Positions 9,000-17,312 of a DNA stretch of 35,108 bases are shown piece by piece. A program made the translations under genes and the position numbers. Under the pieces are notes generated by a model. The model did not search any database, was not told where the DNA came from, and saw nothing but the letters and a program-made list of their open reading frames with translations. The DNA is from Kofleriaceae bacterium (GTDB taxonomy: Bacteria; Myxococcota_A; Polyangia; Haliangiales; Haliangiaceae). The DNA is taken from NCBI GenBank assembly GCA_024762925.1, contig JANTGM010000058.1, positions 1 through 35,108 on the forward strand. Direction: 5' to 3'. Numbering within the stretch: position 1 is the stretch's first letter; every line of letters begins with the position of its first letter.

Positions 9000-10001
9000 T
9001 TAGTCGGTTTGTATGGCACCGCCGCAGCTCGAGCCTGCCCCCGCAGTGCATCCGAAGCAGTGAGGTGCGGTGCGAATTGGCATTCTTCTTAGTTGCTCGA
9101 AGGAGTCGAGCGCCATCACATTGAGAGGACCTTCAACTCCGCTCGTCCCACTGGGCATCTCAAGCATTTGGTTGAAGTCACAATCGTAGATGCCGCCATC
9201 CCAAGAGATGCTCACTTGCTCAAGGCACATGAGCCCAGCAACCGTGGCTGGATTGAAGTTCTCGCACAGCAGATCCATATATTGATCGAGCTGACCGTCG
9301 CGCCTAAGGCTCTGCGCAAATCGGTTCACAGGAAGATTGCTCAAGGTGAGAAGCGATGAAAACGCGATTCCCATCGCACCAAGTTCGCTGCGGTACTTCT
9401 CCTCGAGGGTGGCTTGCGCAGGAGGTAGAAAGGGGCCGCCTGGGTTGTAGACCAAATCGAGCAGGAGCCCACTGCCCGGCTGGCCATAGCCGAGGTCCCC
9501 AAGTTGCCGCAACGCAGCGATGCTCCTGTCAAAGGTGCCCTTGCCGCGCTGAGAATCGACGTTGCCTTCCGAGTAGCATGGCAAGCTGGCAACAATGTGC
9601 ACGGAGTTCTCTGCAAGGAAGGCCGCCAAGTCCTCTTGGCCTGGTTCAAAGAGCACCGTTAGATTGCAGCGATCAATTACCTCGCGCCCCAATGCCCGCG
9701 CCTTTTGAACCATCGGGCGGAAATTTGTGTTGAGTTCGGGCGCGCCACCCGTGATGTCGAGCACCCCGGCAGATTCGCTGGCAGCAAAGAGGCTCATCAC
9801 CCGTTCTGCGACGTTCTCGCTCATTTGCTCGGTCCGCTTAGGCCCCGCCTCGACATGGCAATGCAGACAGGCTTGATTGCAAACTTTGCCTACATTGACC
9901 TGAATGGTCTCAATACTTCGCCGCACAAGGGGGCCAAGGCCTTGCCGTTGCAAACGCTTGTCAAAGCGCCATCTTGTTAGGGAGACGAGAGGTTGATTCA
10001 T
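9000..10001 (-). CDS. arsS: Arsenosugar biosynthesis radical SAM protein ArsS
   Basis: ArsS attaches the 5'-deoxyadenosyl group of SAM to dimethylarsenite, an early step in arsenosugar formation. The protein has 333 residues. The radical SAM cluster motif CNQACLHC (C41, C45, C48) follows IQVNVGKV. LDITGGAPELN is the SAM-binding GGE-like region with GAPE. The C-terminal part matches the DUF3641 half of the family (LVYNPGGPFLPPAQ, CLEQVSISWDG, YDCDFNQML), ending with an extra cysteine group CFGCTAGAGSSCGG that probably holds an auxiliary Fe-S cluster. It is the first gene of a three-gene operon. No arsM methyltransferase gene is visible on either side within the window, so the substrate must be made from elsewhere. 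Confidence 0.93.
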   Translation of the reverse strand: MNQPLVSLTRWRFDKRLQRQGLGPLVRRSIETIQVNVGKVCNQACLHCHVEAGPKRTEQMSENVAERVMSLFAASESAGVLDITGGAPELNTNFRPMVQKARALGREVIDRCNLTVLFEPGQEDLAAFLAENSVHIVASLPCYSEGNVDSQRGKGTFDRSIAALRQLGDLGYGQPGSGLLLDLVYNPGGPFLPPAQATLEEKYRSELGAMGIAFSSLLTLSNLPVNRFAQSLRRDGQLDQYMDLLCENFNPATVAGLMCLEQVSISWDGGIYDCDFNQMLEMPSGTSGVEGPLNVMALDSFEQLRRMPIRTAPHCFGCTAGAGSSCGGAIQTD

Positions 10002-10148
10002 CGAGTGATCGTCCTTGGGGGCTGAGAATGCCGTGCAAAACCACCATTAGTACAGGCGCGCCCCCAAAAGGTTACGGATCTCGTCGCCAAATGCCCGAGA
10101 ATACTCTGAAGCTGCGACATCGCTGCTGTGAGCTACACTTGTCCTATC

Positions 10149-11690
10149 GTGCGAATCTCGAAGCTCCCCCTCGCTATTTCCCTGAGTCTGGTGTCAGCGT
10201 GCGCTGGCTCAGCTCCACCCCCCGAGGAACCTGTTGCGCAGGTCAGCCCAGAAGAGAGCGCGAGGGAGTTTGTCATCAGCGAGGCAACGCCACCACGGGT
10301 CTACCGAAACGAAAGCGGTATCACCTTGCGCATGGTTGTTCTTGAGCCGCACGAGGGCGAGCTCCCCGAGGCCCTCCTTCAATTCAAAGGCGCAAATTTC
10401 CCAGCGGCCGGCAAGGTGATGCTGGCAAGAGATCACGGTACCGCTCCGTATCAGAATTGGAAAATCCGGTATGACGGCGATGAGCGAAACATCGTCAAGA
10501 TCTACTTGGAGACTAGCGGCAAGGCCAGAGGAGAACTCTCGGTTTCGCTCCGAATGCCGCGCAGCAGAGCTGCGTCGCGAATGCAACTCGACTTAGAGGC
10601 GAGCAAAGCATTTGATGTAGATGCCTTTATTGCCACACATCTTCGCCATAAGGCAGACGGCACGTTGGACGCTCTCGCCAAGGTCGACCGCAAGTACCAT
10701 AAGGAACAGTGGCTTCGCAGGATGGCCTTCGCCCACAAGGAGGTGGAGAAGAACTGCGGGCAAGCCCTGCCTTATGAGGTGGACTTTGCGAGTATTTCGG
10801 ACGTCCAACTCAGCTCGAAGGAGCTGTGCGAGGTTGCCCTTCGCTCCGTTGCGAAGCTCTGCAGACGCGACACACAGACGCGAGAGGATCTGCGACAGAG
10901 AGTCTCGAAAGTGCGCTGCGCATACGCGGAGAACAACAACCTGAGCCTAGATGCTGATGGTACGCTGAACCTTGAGCTCGACAATTCCAATGCGATGAAT
11001 AGCAAGGAGGCATACACCCGACTCAAAGAGATTCTTGGACTTGGCAGGCTCGTACTGGAGGATGAGAAGAAGCGCATCATTGTTTTTGACCCTGATGACC
11101 AGACTGGCAATAGCCCAATTTTATTGGGTGATGACAAAGTACTCCGCAAGCTGCGTCTAGCTCAGCAGGCACTCTGGACTTGGGATCCACACGCAAGATC
11201 GCGCGTAGCCGAGCTTAAGCGTGCGGATACCGGCTGGCAGGTTCGGTGCCGAAGCAAGACGGTGAGGTTTCATCCAGTCTCGCGCAAGCGCCGGGCAAGC
11301 ATTCTCAAGAACGCAAAGCAGAAAGAAGACGTGCTGTGGCGGCGTGAAGCATTTGCGCTCGCTAGGGATAACCGTGGCATCTACTACTACGTAGACAGGC
11401 TCGCCCCGCAGTTTGGCGGCAAGAGCTTTCGAGTCTTTAGGGGCCCGCGCGGGCAGGTTGGGGAAACCGCCCTGGTCGACATCGTGGATGATAGTGATGG
11501 AAAGATCTTTGCGACAAAACGCGGGAAACTTCGCCTGGTCATCGGCAAAAACAGCATGCAAGAAGCCCTTTGGATCGAAGGCAAGAAGCGCCACAAGCTC
11601 GTGGTGCTACCGCTCTCCGGAAACATCGAGCTCATCTACACTGGACTTGGTATCTACGACAGTGAAGTGATGGGTACCATCTGCGAATAG
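10149..11690 (+). CDS. Predicted lipoprotein of unknown function
   Basis: I do not recognise this family. I chose GTG at 10149 because it gives a clean lipoprotein signal (MRISKLPLAISLSLVSAC); a GTG at 10128 would add seven residues before it. A Pro/Glu-rich spacer follows the lipidated Cys. The mature part is about 490 residues, basic, with helical (KVDRKYHKEQWLRRMAFAHKEVEKNC) and beta-rich stretches and five scattered cysteines. Near the C-terminus GGKSFRVFRGPRGQVGE is followed by short beta segments. A TACACT hexamer at 10134-10139, close to the start, could be a -10 box, which would make the message nearly leaderless. It is divergent from arsS and convergent with the barrel gene beyond the repeat. 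Cell-envelope location is inferred from the lipobox only. Confidence 0.8.
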   Translation: MRISKLPLAISLSLVSACAGSAPPPEEPVAQVSPEESAREFVISEATPPRVYRNESGITLRMVVLEPHEGELPEALLQFKGANFPAAGKVMLARDHGTAPYQNWKIRYDGDERNIVKIYLETSGKARGELSVSLRMPRSRAASRMQLDLEASKAFDVDAFIATHLRHKADGTLDALAKVDRKYHKEQWLRRMAFAHKEVEKNCGQALPYEVDFASISDVQLSSKELCEVALRSVAKLCRRDTQTREDLRQRVSKVRCAYAENNNLSLDADGTLNLELDNSNAMNSKEAYTRLKEILGLGRLVLEDEKKRIIVFDPDDQTGNSPILLGDDKVLRKLRLAQQALWTWDPHARSRVAELKRADTGWQVRCRSKTVRFHPVSRKRRASILKNAKQKEDVLWRREAFALARDNRGIYYYVDRLAPQFGGKSFRVFRGPRGQVGETALVDIVDDSDGKIFATKRGKLRLVIGKNSMQEALWIEGKKRHKLVVLPLSGNIELIYTGLGIYDSEVMGTICE

Positions 11691-11713
11691 TTCTCATCGC
11701 CTGTGAGCGTGAC

Positions 11714-11898
11714 GCTACAGACATGTTCCAGAGAGATTGAGATGGGATCGAGAAGTCCGCTTGTTTGCTGGCAAGGCATGCGAAGGGAGCTTGCTGGGGC
11801 AAGTGACCGATCAAGCAATGATGCGCGTTGGCATGTCAACGCGTCCCGGGGGCGAGAAGACGAGTGAGCACGCTCAATCTCTTTGAATCACGCACTAG
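11714..11898 (+). repeat. MITE-like structured repeat, copy 2
   Basis: This is a full-length family member between two convergent genes. Inner arms AGAGATTGAG (11732-11741) and CTCAATCTCT are perfect inverted repeats near the two ends. The outermost ends are more diverged (CTACAGACATGTTC against GAATCACGCACTAG). Inside are CTTG-TTTGCTGG-CAAG, the hairpin CTTGC-TGGG-GCAAG (11790-11803), and GCGAGAAGACGAGTGAGCACG shared with copy 1a. The right end contains the TAG stop codon (11895-11897) of the minus-strand barrel gene, so the element forms that gene's 3' end. No transposase is encoded. Confidence 0.72.
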
Positions 11899-12575
11899 AA
11901 GCTCCCGACAAGGCCAACAGAGACTAGCATTCCCGATGTGTTCACGGAGCCCAGGTTGGCGCTTGTCGTCTCCAACAGGAGCTCCTCGCTGCCCTCACTC
12001 ATCGGAGTCGCGCTAAAGTTCAGAGGCGCCATAGCGCGATAGGCAAGCTTGCCCCGGATGCCGAGATTGAACTCATTGCCTTGGTTCGTGAGCCGCACAT
12101 CTACGCCCGTGCCTAGACTGCTGGCCGCCGACTTGTCCCAATCCTCGAGACTCCGCGCCGAGTTTGAGTCAGCATCGTCCAGCTGCAAGTGTCCCCATTG
12201 CACACCGAGCCCAAACTCCCCGAAGGCCGAGATGCGAGGGGAGATGGGCCTGCAAACGCGGCTGAGTAGCATTACGGTATTCATACCCAGGTCTGACTCA
12301 ATGCGCCCAAAGCTCGTGCCTGAAACACCACCGCTTCCCCAGTTGAGCGCGACTTCTGTGTGTCCAAGAATGGGGACATGCAAGATCGTGAGCCCCGCTT
12401 CCAAATCGAGGCGCGCAAAGCCCGTGGCATTGGTTAACGAATCTACACTCTTGCTAGGTAGGTAGCTCGAGCCACCACCGATGCTCACTTGATAGCGCTC
12501 TGCGTGTGCAGAGGACGTCAGCGCGAGCCCTGCCGCAACAATCAATCCGGGAACTAGCATTTTTGAAGCGTTCAT
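11895..12575 (-). CDS. Small outer-membrane beta-barrel-like protein
   Basis: The protein has 226 residues with a classical signal peptide ending SSAHA-ER (cleavage near residue 25). The mature part alternates polar and hydrophobic residues in about eight strands (YQVSIGGGSSY, ARLDLEAGLTIL, HTEVALNWG, SAFGEFGLGVQWG, FNLGIRGKLAYRA) and ends in a strand closing on Phe (LVSVGLVGSF). This is typical of an 8-stranded OmpA/OmpW-size barrel inserted by BamA. I cannot name the family. It is the last gene of a three-gene operon, two bases after a beta-propeller lipoprotein gene, so it may anchor or export those propellers. Its stop codon lies inside a repeat element. Confidence 0.8.
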   Translation of the reverse strand: MNASKMLVPGLIVAAGLALTSSAHAERYQVSIGGGSSYLPSKSVDSLTNATGFARLDLEAGLTILHVPILGHTEVALNWGSGGVSGTSFGRIESDLGMNTVMLLSRVCRPISPRISAFGEFGLGVQWGHLQLDDADSNSARSLEDWDKSAASSLGTGVDVRLTNQGNEFNLGIRGKLAYRAMAPLNFSATPMSEGSEELLLETTSANLGSVNTSGMLVSVGLVGSF

Positions 12576-12577
12576 GA

Positions 12578-14200
12578 CTACTCATCCTCGTCTAGGTATT
12601 CTTCTAAAAGAAAGCCGCTCATCACTCGGGCATCGCTGCGTTGTGCATCAATGCTCGGTATGTAGGTTGCACGTCCAAAGGCGTCGCCATGATCCACCAT
12701 GATGGCACCTCCCTGGAGCGCAAAGACACGGCCAGGGTCGTCGTCGATCCGAATGTTGGTTGGGTGCAGCGACTGCAGATCCAAGATCCCGACACGCGAC
12801 ACCTGGTTGGTTACGCCGACAAGAAAGCTTCCATCCGCGCTGAAGTCGAAAGAGTCGAGTCTTCCGACTCCCTCGAGCGGCGAGACGGCGCCAAGGCTCA
12901 CATCGAGAAGTCCAAGGACCGTTCGGTTGGCATCGTGCACGATCAGCGCTTGCTCGCTGCCGGGGATTTGAAGAACATCGAGCACAGGCTCCGACATCGT
13001 CACCGTTCGCAAGTCCACCGGAACCAGTTGGTCGGAGATTCCATCGAGCGCGAGTAAGTGCACTCGAGGAAGGCCTTGGGAAATCGATGCAAGCAACGCA
13101 ACTCGAGGCTGCAGATTTGGGTCATTGGGAAAGAGCATGATGCGGTCGATGGGATCTGGCGTGCTCACCGTGACAAAGGAAGCCGTATCGGCGTCAATGA
13201 CCGCGACCTGGCGACTGCTAGGCATGGCAGCCAAGACGAAGCGCCTGTCGATTGCGTCATCCCAAACTGCGACATCGGCGGGGCCTCCTCCGGCTCCAAG
13301 TTCGGCCAGGGCGGGCTGGTAGTCATTGTCCTGTTCCGACTCAGGCTCTTCGGCACTGAGCAGGACCGAGAGGACGTCGGATGCGTTGTCTGAGCGAACG
13401 TATGCGGTTCCTGTGTTTGGCGCAAAGACCAACTCTTGTGGTCGGATCATCGCGGCATTGGTGCTACCTGTCCCGAGACGAATCGTCACTTCTCTCCTCG
13501 TCGGATGCGTTGCATCGAGCAGTGTCAAAGTATTCTCCGCCAGCAGAAAGGCAAACACTCGCGGCGAGGTATCTTCAGCACCCGGAATTCGCATTGGTGG
13601 TGAAAGAACAACGCCATCCGGGGCAGAACCAAACGAGCGCACAGTGCGCAGTGTCGGGTTCTCATCGCTAGGCGCACTCTCCAAGTCGACAATCGCGAGT
13701 TCGTTGGGGTTGCGAAAGACGCCGGTCGTCGCATCAAAGCCACCAGATGAGAAGTAGGCAACCGCCACACTGCCATCGGATGAGACGGCAAGCCGATCAA
13801 AGGCCGAGCCAATCTCGTACGACTGAGCCACCGAGTTTGGTTCCGACAGATCCAGAATCCAGAGTTTCGGATCCTCATCGACCTGGCCCTTTACCAAGGC
13901 CTCCTCACCGCGCGTGATGACCGCAAGATGGTCTCGATCGGGGGTTGGAGTGGCAAATATCGCGTTTCGTCCAATGTCATAGCTGTGAAAATCGGGGCGT
14001 CCATCTGCTGTCTCAATCGAAAGCACGCGGTCGCGCGCTGTATCGACATAGGCAAGGCGGCTCTTGACGGCGACTGGGCCGATGATGACTCGCTCTCGGT
14101 CCCACGACTCATCTCGCTCGTCGCCATAGCAGGCGGCTAGGGAGAGAAAGCAAAGAAGGCCAAACCCTCGGAGTATTCGTGTTTTTCTTAGATTCGTCAT
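12578..14200 (-). CDS. Beta-propeller lipoprotein (downstream paralogue)
   Basis: The protein has 540 residues. The signal ends in lipobox LAAC (Cys at about 24) and is followed by an acidic linker YGDERDESWD. The rest is a string of WD/YVTN-like blades (SRLAYVDTARDRVLSIETADG, DRLAVSSDGSVAVAYF, FDFSADGSFLVGVT). No catalytic motif is visible. It is paralogous to the gene just upstream: the NELAIVDLES region and the C-terminal GRATYIPSIDA..DARVMSGF region line up with DVTVIRL and GRVSFIDVASDAMRTVTGF there. AGGAG lies seven bases before the ATG. It probably sits on the outer membrane or periplasmic face as a binding scaffold; the ligand is unknown. Confidence 0.85.
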   Translation of the reverse strand: MTNLRKTRILRGFGLLCFLSLAACYGDERDESWDRERVIIGPVAVKSRLAYVDTARDRVLSIETADGRPDFHSYDIGRNAIFATPTPDRDHLAVITRGEEALVKGQVDEDPKLWILDLSEPNSVAQSYEIGSAFDRLAVSSDGSVAVAYFSSGGFDATTGVFRNPNELAIVDLESAPSDENPTLRTVRSFGSAPDGVVLSPPMRIPGAEDTSPRVFAFLLAENTLTLLDATHPTRREVTIRLGTGSTNAAMIRPQELVFAPNTGTAYVRSDNASDVLSVLLSAEEPESEQDNDYQPALAELGAGGGPADVAVWDDAIDRRFVLAAMPSSRQVAVIDADTASFVTVSTPDPIDRIMLFPNDPNLQPRVALLASISQGLPRVHLLALDGISDQLVPVDLRTVTMSEPVLDVLQIPGSEQALIVHDANRTVLGLLDVSLGAVSPLEGVGRLDSFDFSADGSFLVGVTNQVSRVGILDLQSLHPTNIRIDDDPGRVFALQGGAIMVDHGDAFGRATYIPSIDAQRSDARVMSGFLLEEYLDEDE

Positions 14201-14209
14201 GATGAACTC

Positions 14210-15895
14210 CTAGTCGACAATGCGACTATTCAAGTCAAAGCCGGTGACGGTTCGCATCGCATCGCTCGCGACATCGATAAACGAGACTCGGCCAAGAGGG
14301 TGGCGCTGGTTGACAAAGGCCATACCCGCTTGTGGCAACACACCCACAGTTTCTGGCGGTGAGCTCATGTTCTGCAGTCGCACAACGCCCGTGTCCAATT
14401 CAATGATGTGGGTTTGCGCGACGGCACCAGGGCCATCTCCGCCGTCAACCAAGACGTACGCTCTTGGTGTAGTTGTAGAGAAGCGAAAGGCTCCCGGGTC
14501 AGCTTCAGTGATCTGGAGTTTGTCGAACCCCGTTGCGATATCGACGATCGAGTATCCATAGCTCCGGTCGATAAACTCCTCGAACGAAATTCCATTTTCT
14601 TGCGCGTCTCCAAAGCTCTTTGCGTGGGTGACAATGAGTGAGGTTGCGGTTGGGTCATAGCCCAAGGAGCGAATGCTCTTTTGCAGGCTGAAGCTTCGCA
14701 CCGCTGGAGCTGGACTCAAGTCCACTACGGTGAGGCGCTCGACGCTGCTGGCATTCGTGAAGAGAATCGCTTGATCCCCAAGGGGCGATAGAACCATGGA
14801 CCCAACGGTCTCTCCGCCAAGGTCGATCCGTGTCACGTCACTGGCATCTGGCAATCCTCCTGCCAAATCGATCACAACCAACTCGCTGGTATCCTTGATA
14901 ACGGCGTAGGCAGCCAAGCCATTTGTGGCCAAGTCCAGATCGCTGGGCTCGCCTGGCAGCACAAGGCCGCGACTCACTCCAAGTTGCCCGGCCGTGAGCC
15001 CGACGACTCGAATTTCGGGATTGGCCACCTCGCGGACCACTGCGAATTCTCCCGAGGCGACGATGTTGACTTCCATGTCGAGCGGGTCGGCGCTAGAGCC
15101 TCCCGAAATATCAACAGGGGCAACAATGCTGGGGCCAGCTTCGATGGCATTCGCCATGTCGATGATCGAAATGCCATCATCGGTAACCACGTATGCACGA
15201 CTGCCATCATCGTTGAACTGCACGTCTCGCGGACGAAATCCGACGCTGAGATCGACGGAACGCTCGCTATCTTGGCGCAGTCGAATCACCGTTACGTCTT
15301 GGAAACTGCCAATCGCTCCAACTCCGGAAAGACCACCTGAGTCGAGGGTCTCTTGTCGCAAGTCAAACCACGCCAGCGCGTAAGAGCCTGTTGGATCAAC
15401 CGAGATGCGATTCATATTTGGCAACACCGGAACGACTCGGGTGTCATCGCCGCCATTCACAGCGCGCACGATGGATGCCGTGCCATTGTTGCGATCCAGA
15501 ACGACGACTCCATCACTTCCGGGAATCGCTTCGAGGACTTCGGGTTGATCGCCCACCGGAATTGACTCCACCGATAAGGTGGTTCCGTCGATCTTGGCCA
15601 GCGCATCGAGCTCACTCATTGCGACGTAGACGAATCGCTCGGAGTGCGTGGGTGCGCTGAGTTCCGATTCGATTTCCACAGCTCCAGGTCCACCATCCGG
15701 CGCCCCGGGTGCAGGCGGCACACAGGTTCCAAACTCGGTGCACGTCCACCCCGTCGGGCACTCGTTGGATGAAAGACAGTCAGGCAAACTGCCTGCGCCA
15801 GCATCGCTGCTGCTAAAGCTCCCATCGCCTGCATAGTCTGAGCCGCATCCAGCTGAGAGCCAGAGTGCTGCTGCCAATATGGTTCGAAACCTCAT
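14210..15895 (-). CDS. Beta-propeller lipoprotein with short Cys-rich N-terminal module (upstream paralogue)
   Basis: The start was chosen at the second of two adjacent ATGs (15895), five bases after GGAGG. The open frame runs further upstream but without a signal. The signal ends in LSAGC, giving a lipoprotein of 561 residues. A Ser/Asp/Gly spacer is followed by a small Cys-rich module, CLSSNECPTGWTCTEFGTC, common in surface lipoproteins of myxobacteria-like organisms, and then Pro/Gly linkers. From there on it is YVTN/WD-type blades (RFVYVAMSELDALAKIDG, NRISVDPTGSYALAWF, SRAYVVTDDGISIIDM). First gene of the operon with its paralogue and a barrel. It diverges from the hutF-like gene across 155 bases. 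Confidence 0.85.
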   Translation of the reverse strand: MRFRTILAAALWLSAGCGSDYAGDGSFSSSDAGAGSLPDCLSSNECPTGWTCTEFGTCVPPAPGAPDGGPGAVEIESELSAPTHSERFVYVAMSELDALAKIDGTTLSVESIPVGDQPEVLEAIPGSDGVVVLDRNNGTASIVRAVNGGDDTRVVPVLPNMNRISVDPTGSYALAWFDLRQETLDSGGLSGVGAIGSFQDVTVIRLRQDSERSVDLSVGFRPRDVQFNDDGSRAYVVTDDGISIIDMANAIEAGPSIVAPVDISGGSSADPLDMEVNIVASGEFAVVREVANPEIRVVGLTAGQLGVSRGLVLPGEPSDLDLATNGLAAYAVIKDTSELVVIDLAGGLPDASDVTRIDLGGETVGSMVLSPLGDQAILFTNASSVERLTVVDLSPAPAVRSFSLQKSIRSLGYDPTATSLIVTHAKSFGDAQENGISFEEFIDRSYGYSIVDIATGFDKLQITEADPGAFRFSTTTPRAYVLVDGGDGPGAVAQTHIIELDTGVVRLQNMSSPPETVGVLPQAGMAFVNQRHPLGRVSFIDVASDAMRTVTGFDLNSRIVD

Positions 15896-16050
15896 CATTA
15901 CCTCCAGCGCACCTCTATCGCAGGGCTTGTGCCGAAGTGGGCAGCGGGTCATTTCGACGACTTGACGAAGTTCCGTTTTGCCATTCATTGCCATCTGAGA
16001 CAGCAATGTCGCGATTGGCGCCAGTGTGGAACCCCTTGTTAGCGTAGGTC

Positions 16051-17289
16051 ATGATCGCAACTCGAGACGGAGATCAGATCGTTCTTCCGGGGCTTGCAAG
16101 CGCGCACTCCCACGCCTTCCAGCGGGCATTGCGAGGACACTGCCAGCGCGAACAAAGCCCGGGCGAGTCCTTCTGGTCATGGCGAGGCACGATGTATGCC
16201 CTGGCCTGCAAGCTCGATCCAGACTCGCTCTACGACCTCGCCCGCTTTGCCTATGCCGAGCTGGCCATGTCTGGAGTCACGGCGATCGGCGAGTTCCACT
16301 ATGTGCATCACCAACCTGGAGGGCGGCCCTACGACAACCGCACCGAACTATCAGAGGTGATGATTCGGGCGGCGCAAGATGTTGGGATCCGAATCTGCCT
16401 GCAGCGCGTTCTGTATCAGCGCGCTGGTGTTGGATTGCCGCTCGAAACCGGGCAAGAGAGGTTCTGTGATAAGCGTCTCGAAGATGGACTTGCGGATGTG
16501 GAGATGCTGCGAAGCCGCTACGAGAACACGCCGGGCGTCACGATCGGGCTCGCCCTCCACAGCGTGCGTGCTTTGAGCCTCGACTGGATTCGCGAGGCGT
16601 CAAGCTATGCCAAGCGCATGCGATTGCCGCTACACATGCACTTGAGTGAACAACAACGAGAACTTCGCGAGTGCAAGCAAGAGCATGGAACAACACCCGT
16701 TGCTCTCATGAATGACAATGGCATTCTCGATGAACACTTTGTTGCTGTTCACGCGACGCATCTCGATCCAGCGGAGGTGGCAGCTCTTGGCGCCTCCAAC
16801 GCGTTTGTCTGCGTATGCCGAACAACCGAACGCGACTTGGGCGATGGACACTGCGACGCCCGGGCGCTGCGGGAAGCCGGGGCAAGATTCTGTACGGGCA
16901 TCGACAGCCACGCACTTTGCGATCCCTTTGAGGAGGCACGAGCGATTGAACTCGATCAGCGAACGGCCGACCAAGGCCGCATGCGAGCAGCAAATGCCAC
17001 CCAGCTTCTGGCCGCTGCCACAGCGGAGGGCTATGAGTCCCTCGGCATGTTCAAGACCTGCGAGAAGGACGAAGTGCGACTCCGAGCAGATGACGCAGCG
17101 CTCGTGGGAGCCACAGACGCCCATCTCGATGATGTGGTGATCTTTGGTGCCTCGCCCAGAGCTGTGGACAGCGTATGCGTTGGTGGGACTCAGATTGTGC
17201 AGCAGGGCCAACATCGCGACTATCAAGCCATTCGAGAGCGGTACGAGAGAACCTTCCAGTCCCTGCTTGAGCAGGCGCGGATCCAGTAG
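16051..17289 (+). CDS. hutF: N-formimino-L-glutamate deiminase (HutF-like), short N-terminus
   Basis: HutF hydrolyses formiminoglutamate to formylglutamate and ammonia in histidine breakdown. The amidohydrolase metal and active-site motifs are in place: HSHAFQRALRG near the start, LHMHLSEQQRELREC, FVAVHATHLDP, and GIDSHALCDPFEEARAIE. The protein has 412 residues; family members are usually about 450, with a beta-sandwich segment before the first HxH motif. Here HSHAF begins at residue 20, and an in-frame TAG at 16045 excludes an upstream extension, so about 45 residues are missing. It may be a shortened but active form or a relative with another substrate. No other hut gene is visible. The kinase gene starts 23 bases downstream. 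Confidence 0.85.
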   Translation: MIATRDGDQIVLPGLASAHSHAFQRALRGHCQREQSPGESFWSWRGTMYALACKLDPDSLYDLARFAYAELAMSGVTAIGEFHYVHHQPGGRPYDNRTELSEVMIRAAQDVGIRICLQRVLYQRAGVGLPLETGQERFCDKRLEDGLADVEMLRSRYENTPGVTIGLALHSVRALSLDWIREASSYAKRMRLPLHMHLSEQQRELRECKQEHGTTPVALMNDNGILDEHFVAVHATHLDPAEVAALGASNAFVCVCRTTERDLGDGHCDARALREAGARFCTGIDSHALCDPFEEARAIELDQRTADQGRMRAANATQLLAAATAEGYESLGMFKTCEKDEVRLRADDAALVGATDAHLDDVVIFGASPRAVDSVCVGGTQIVQQGQHRDYQAIRERYERTFQSLLEQARIQ

Positions 17290-17312
17290 TACGCGTATAC
17301 TCAACGAGCGGG

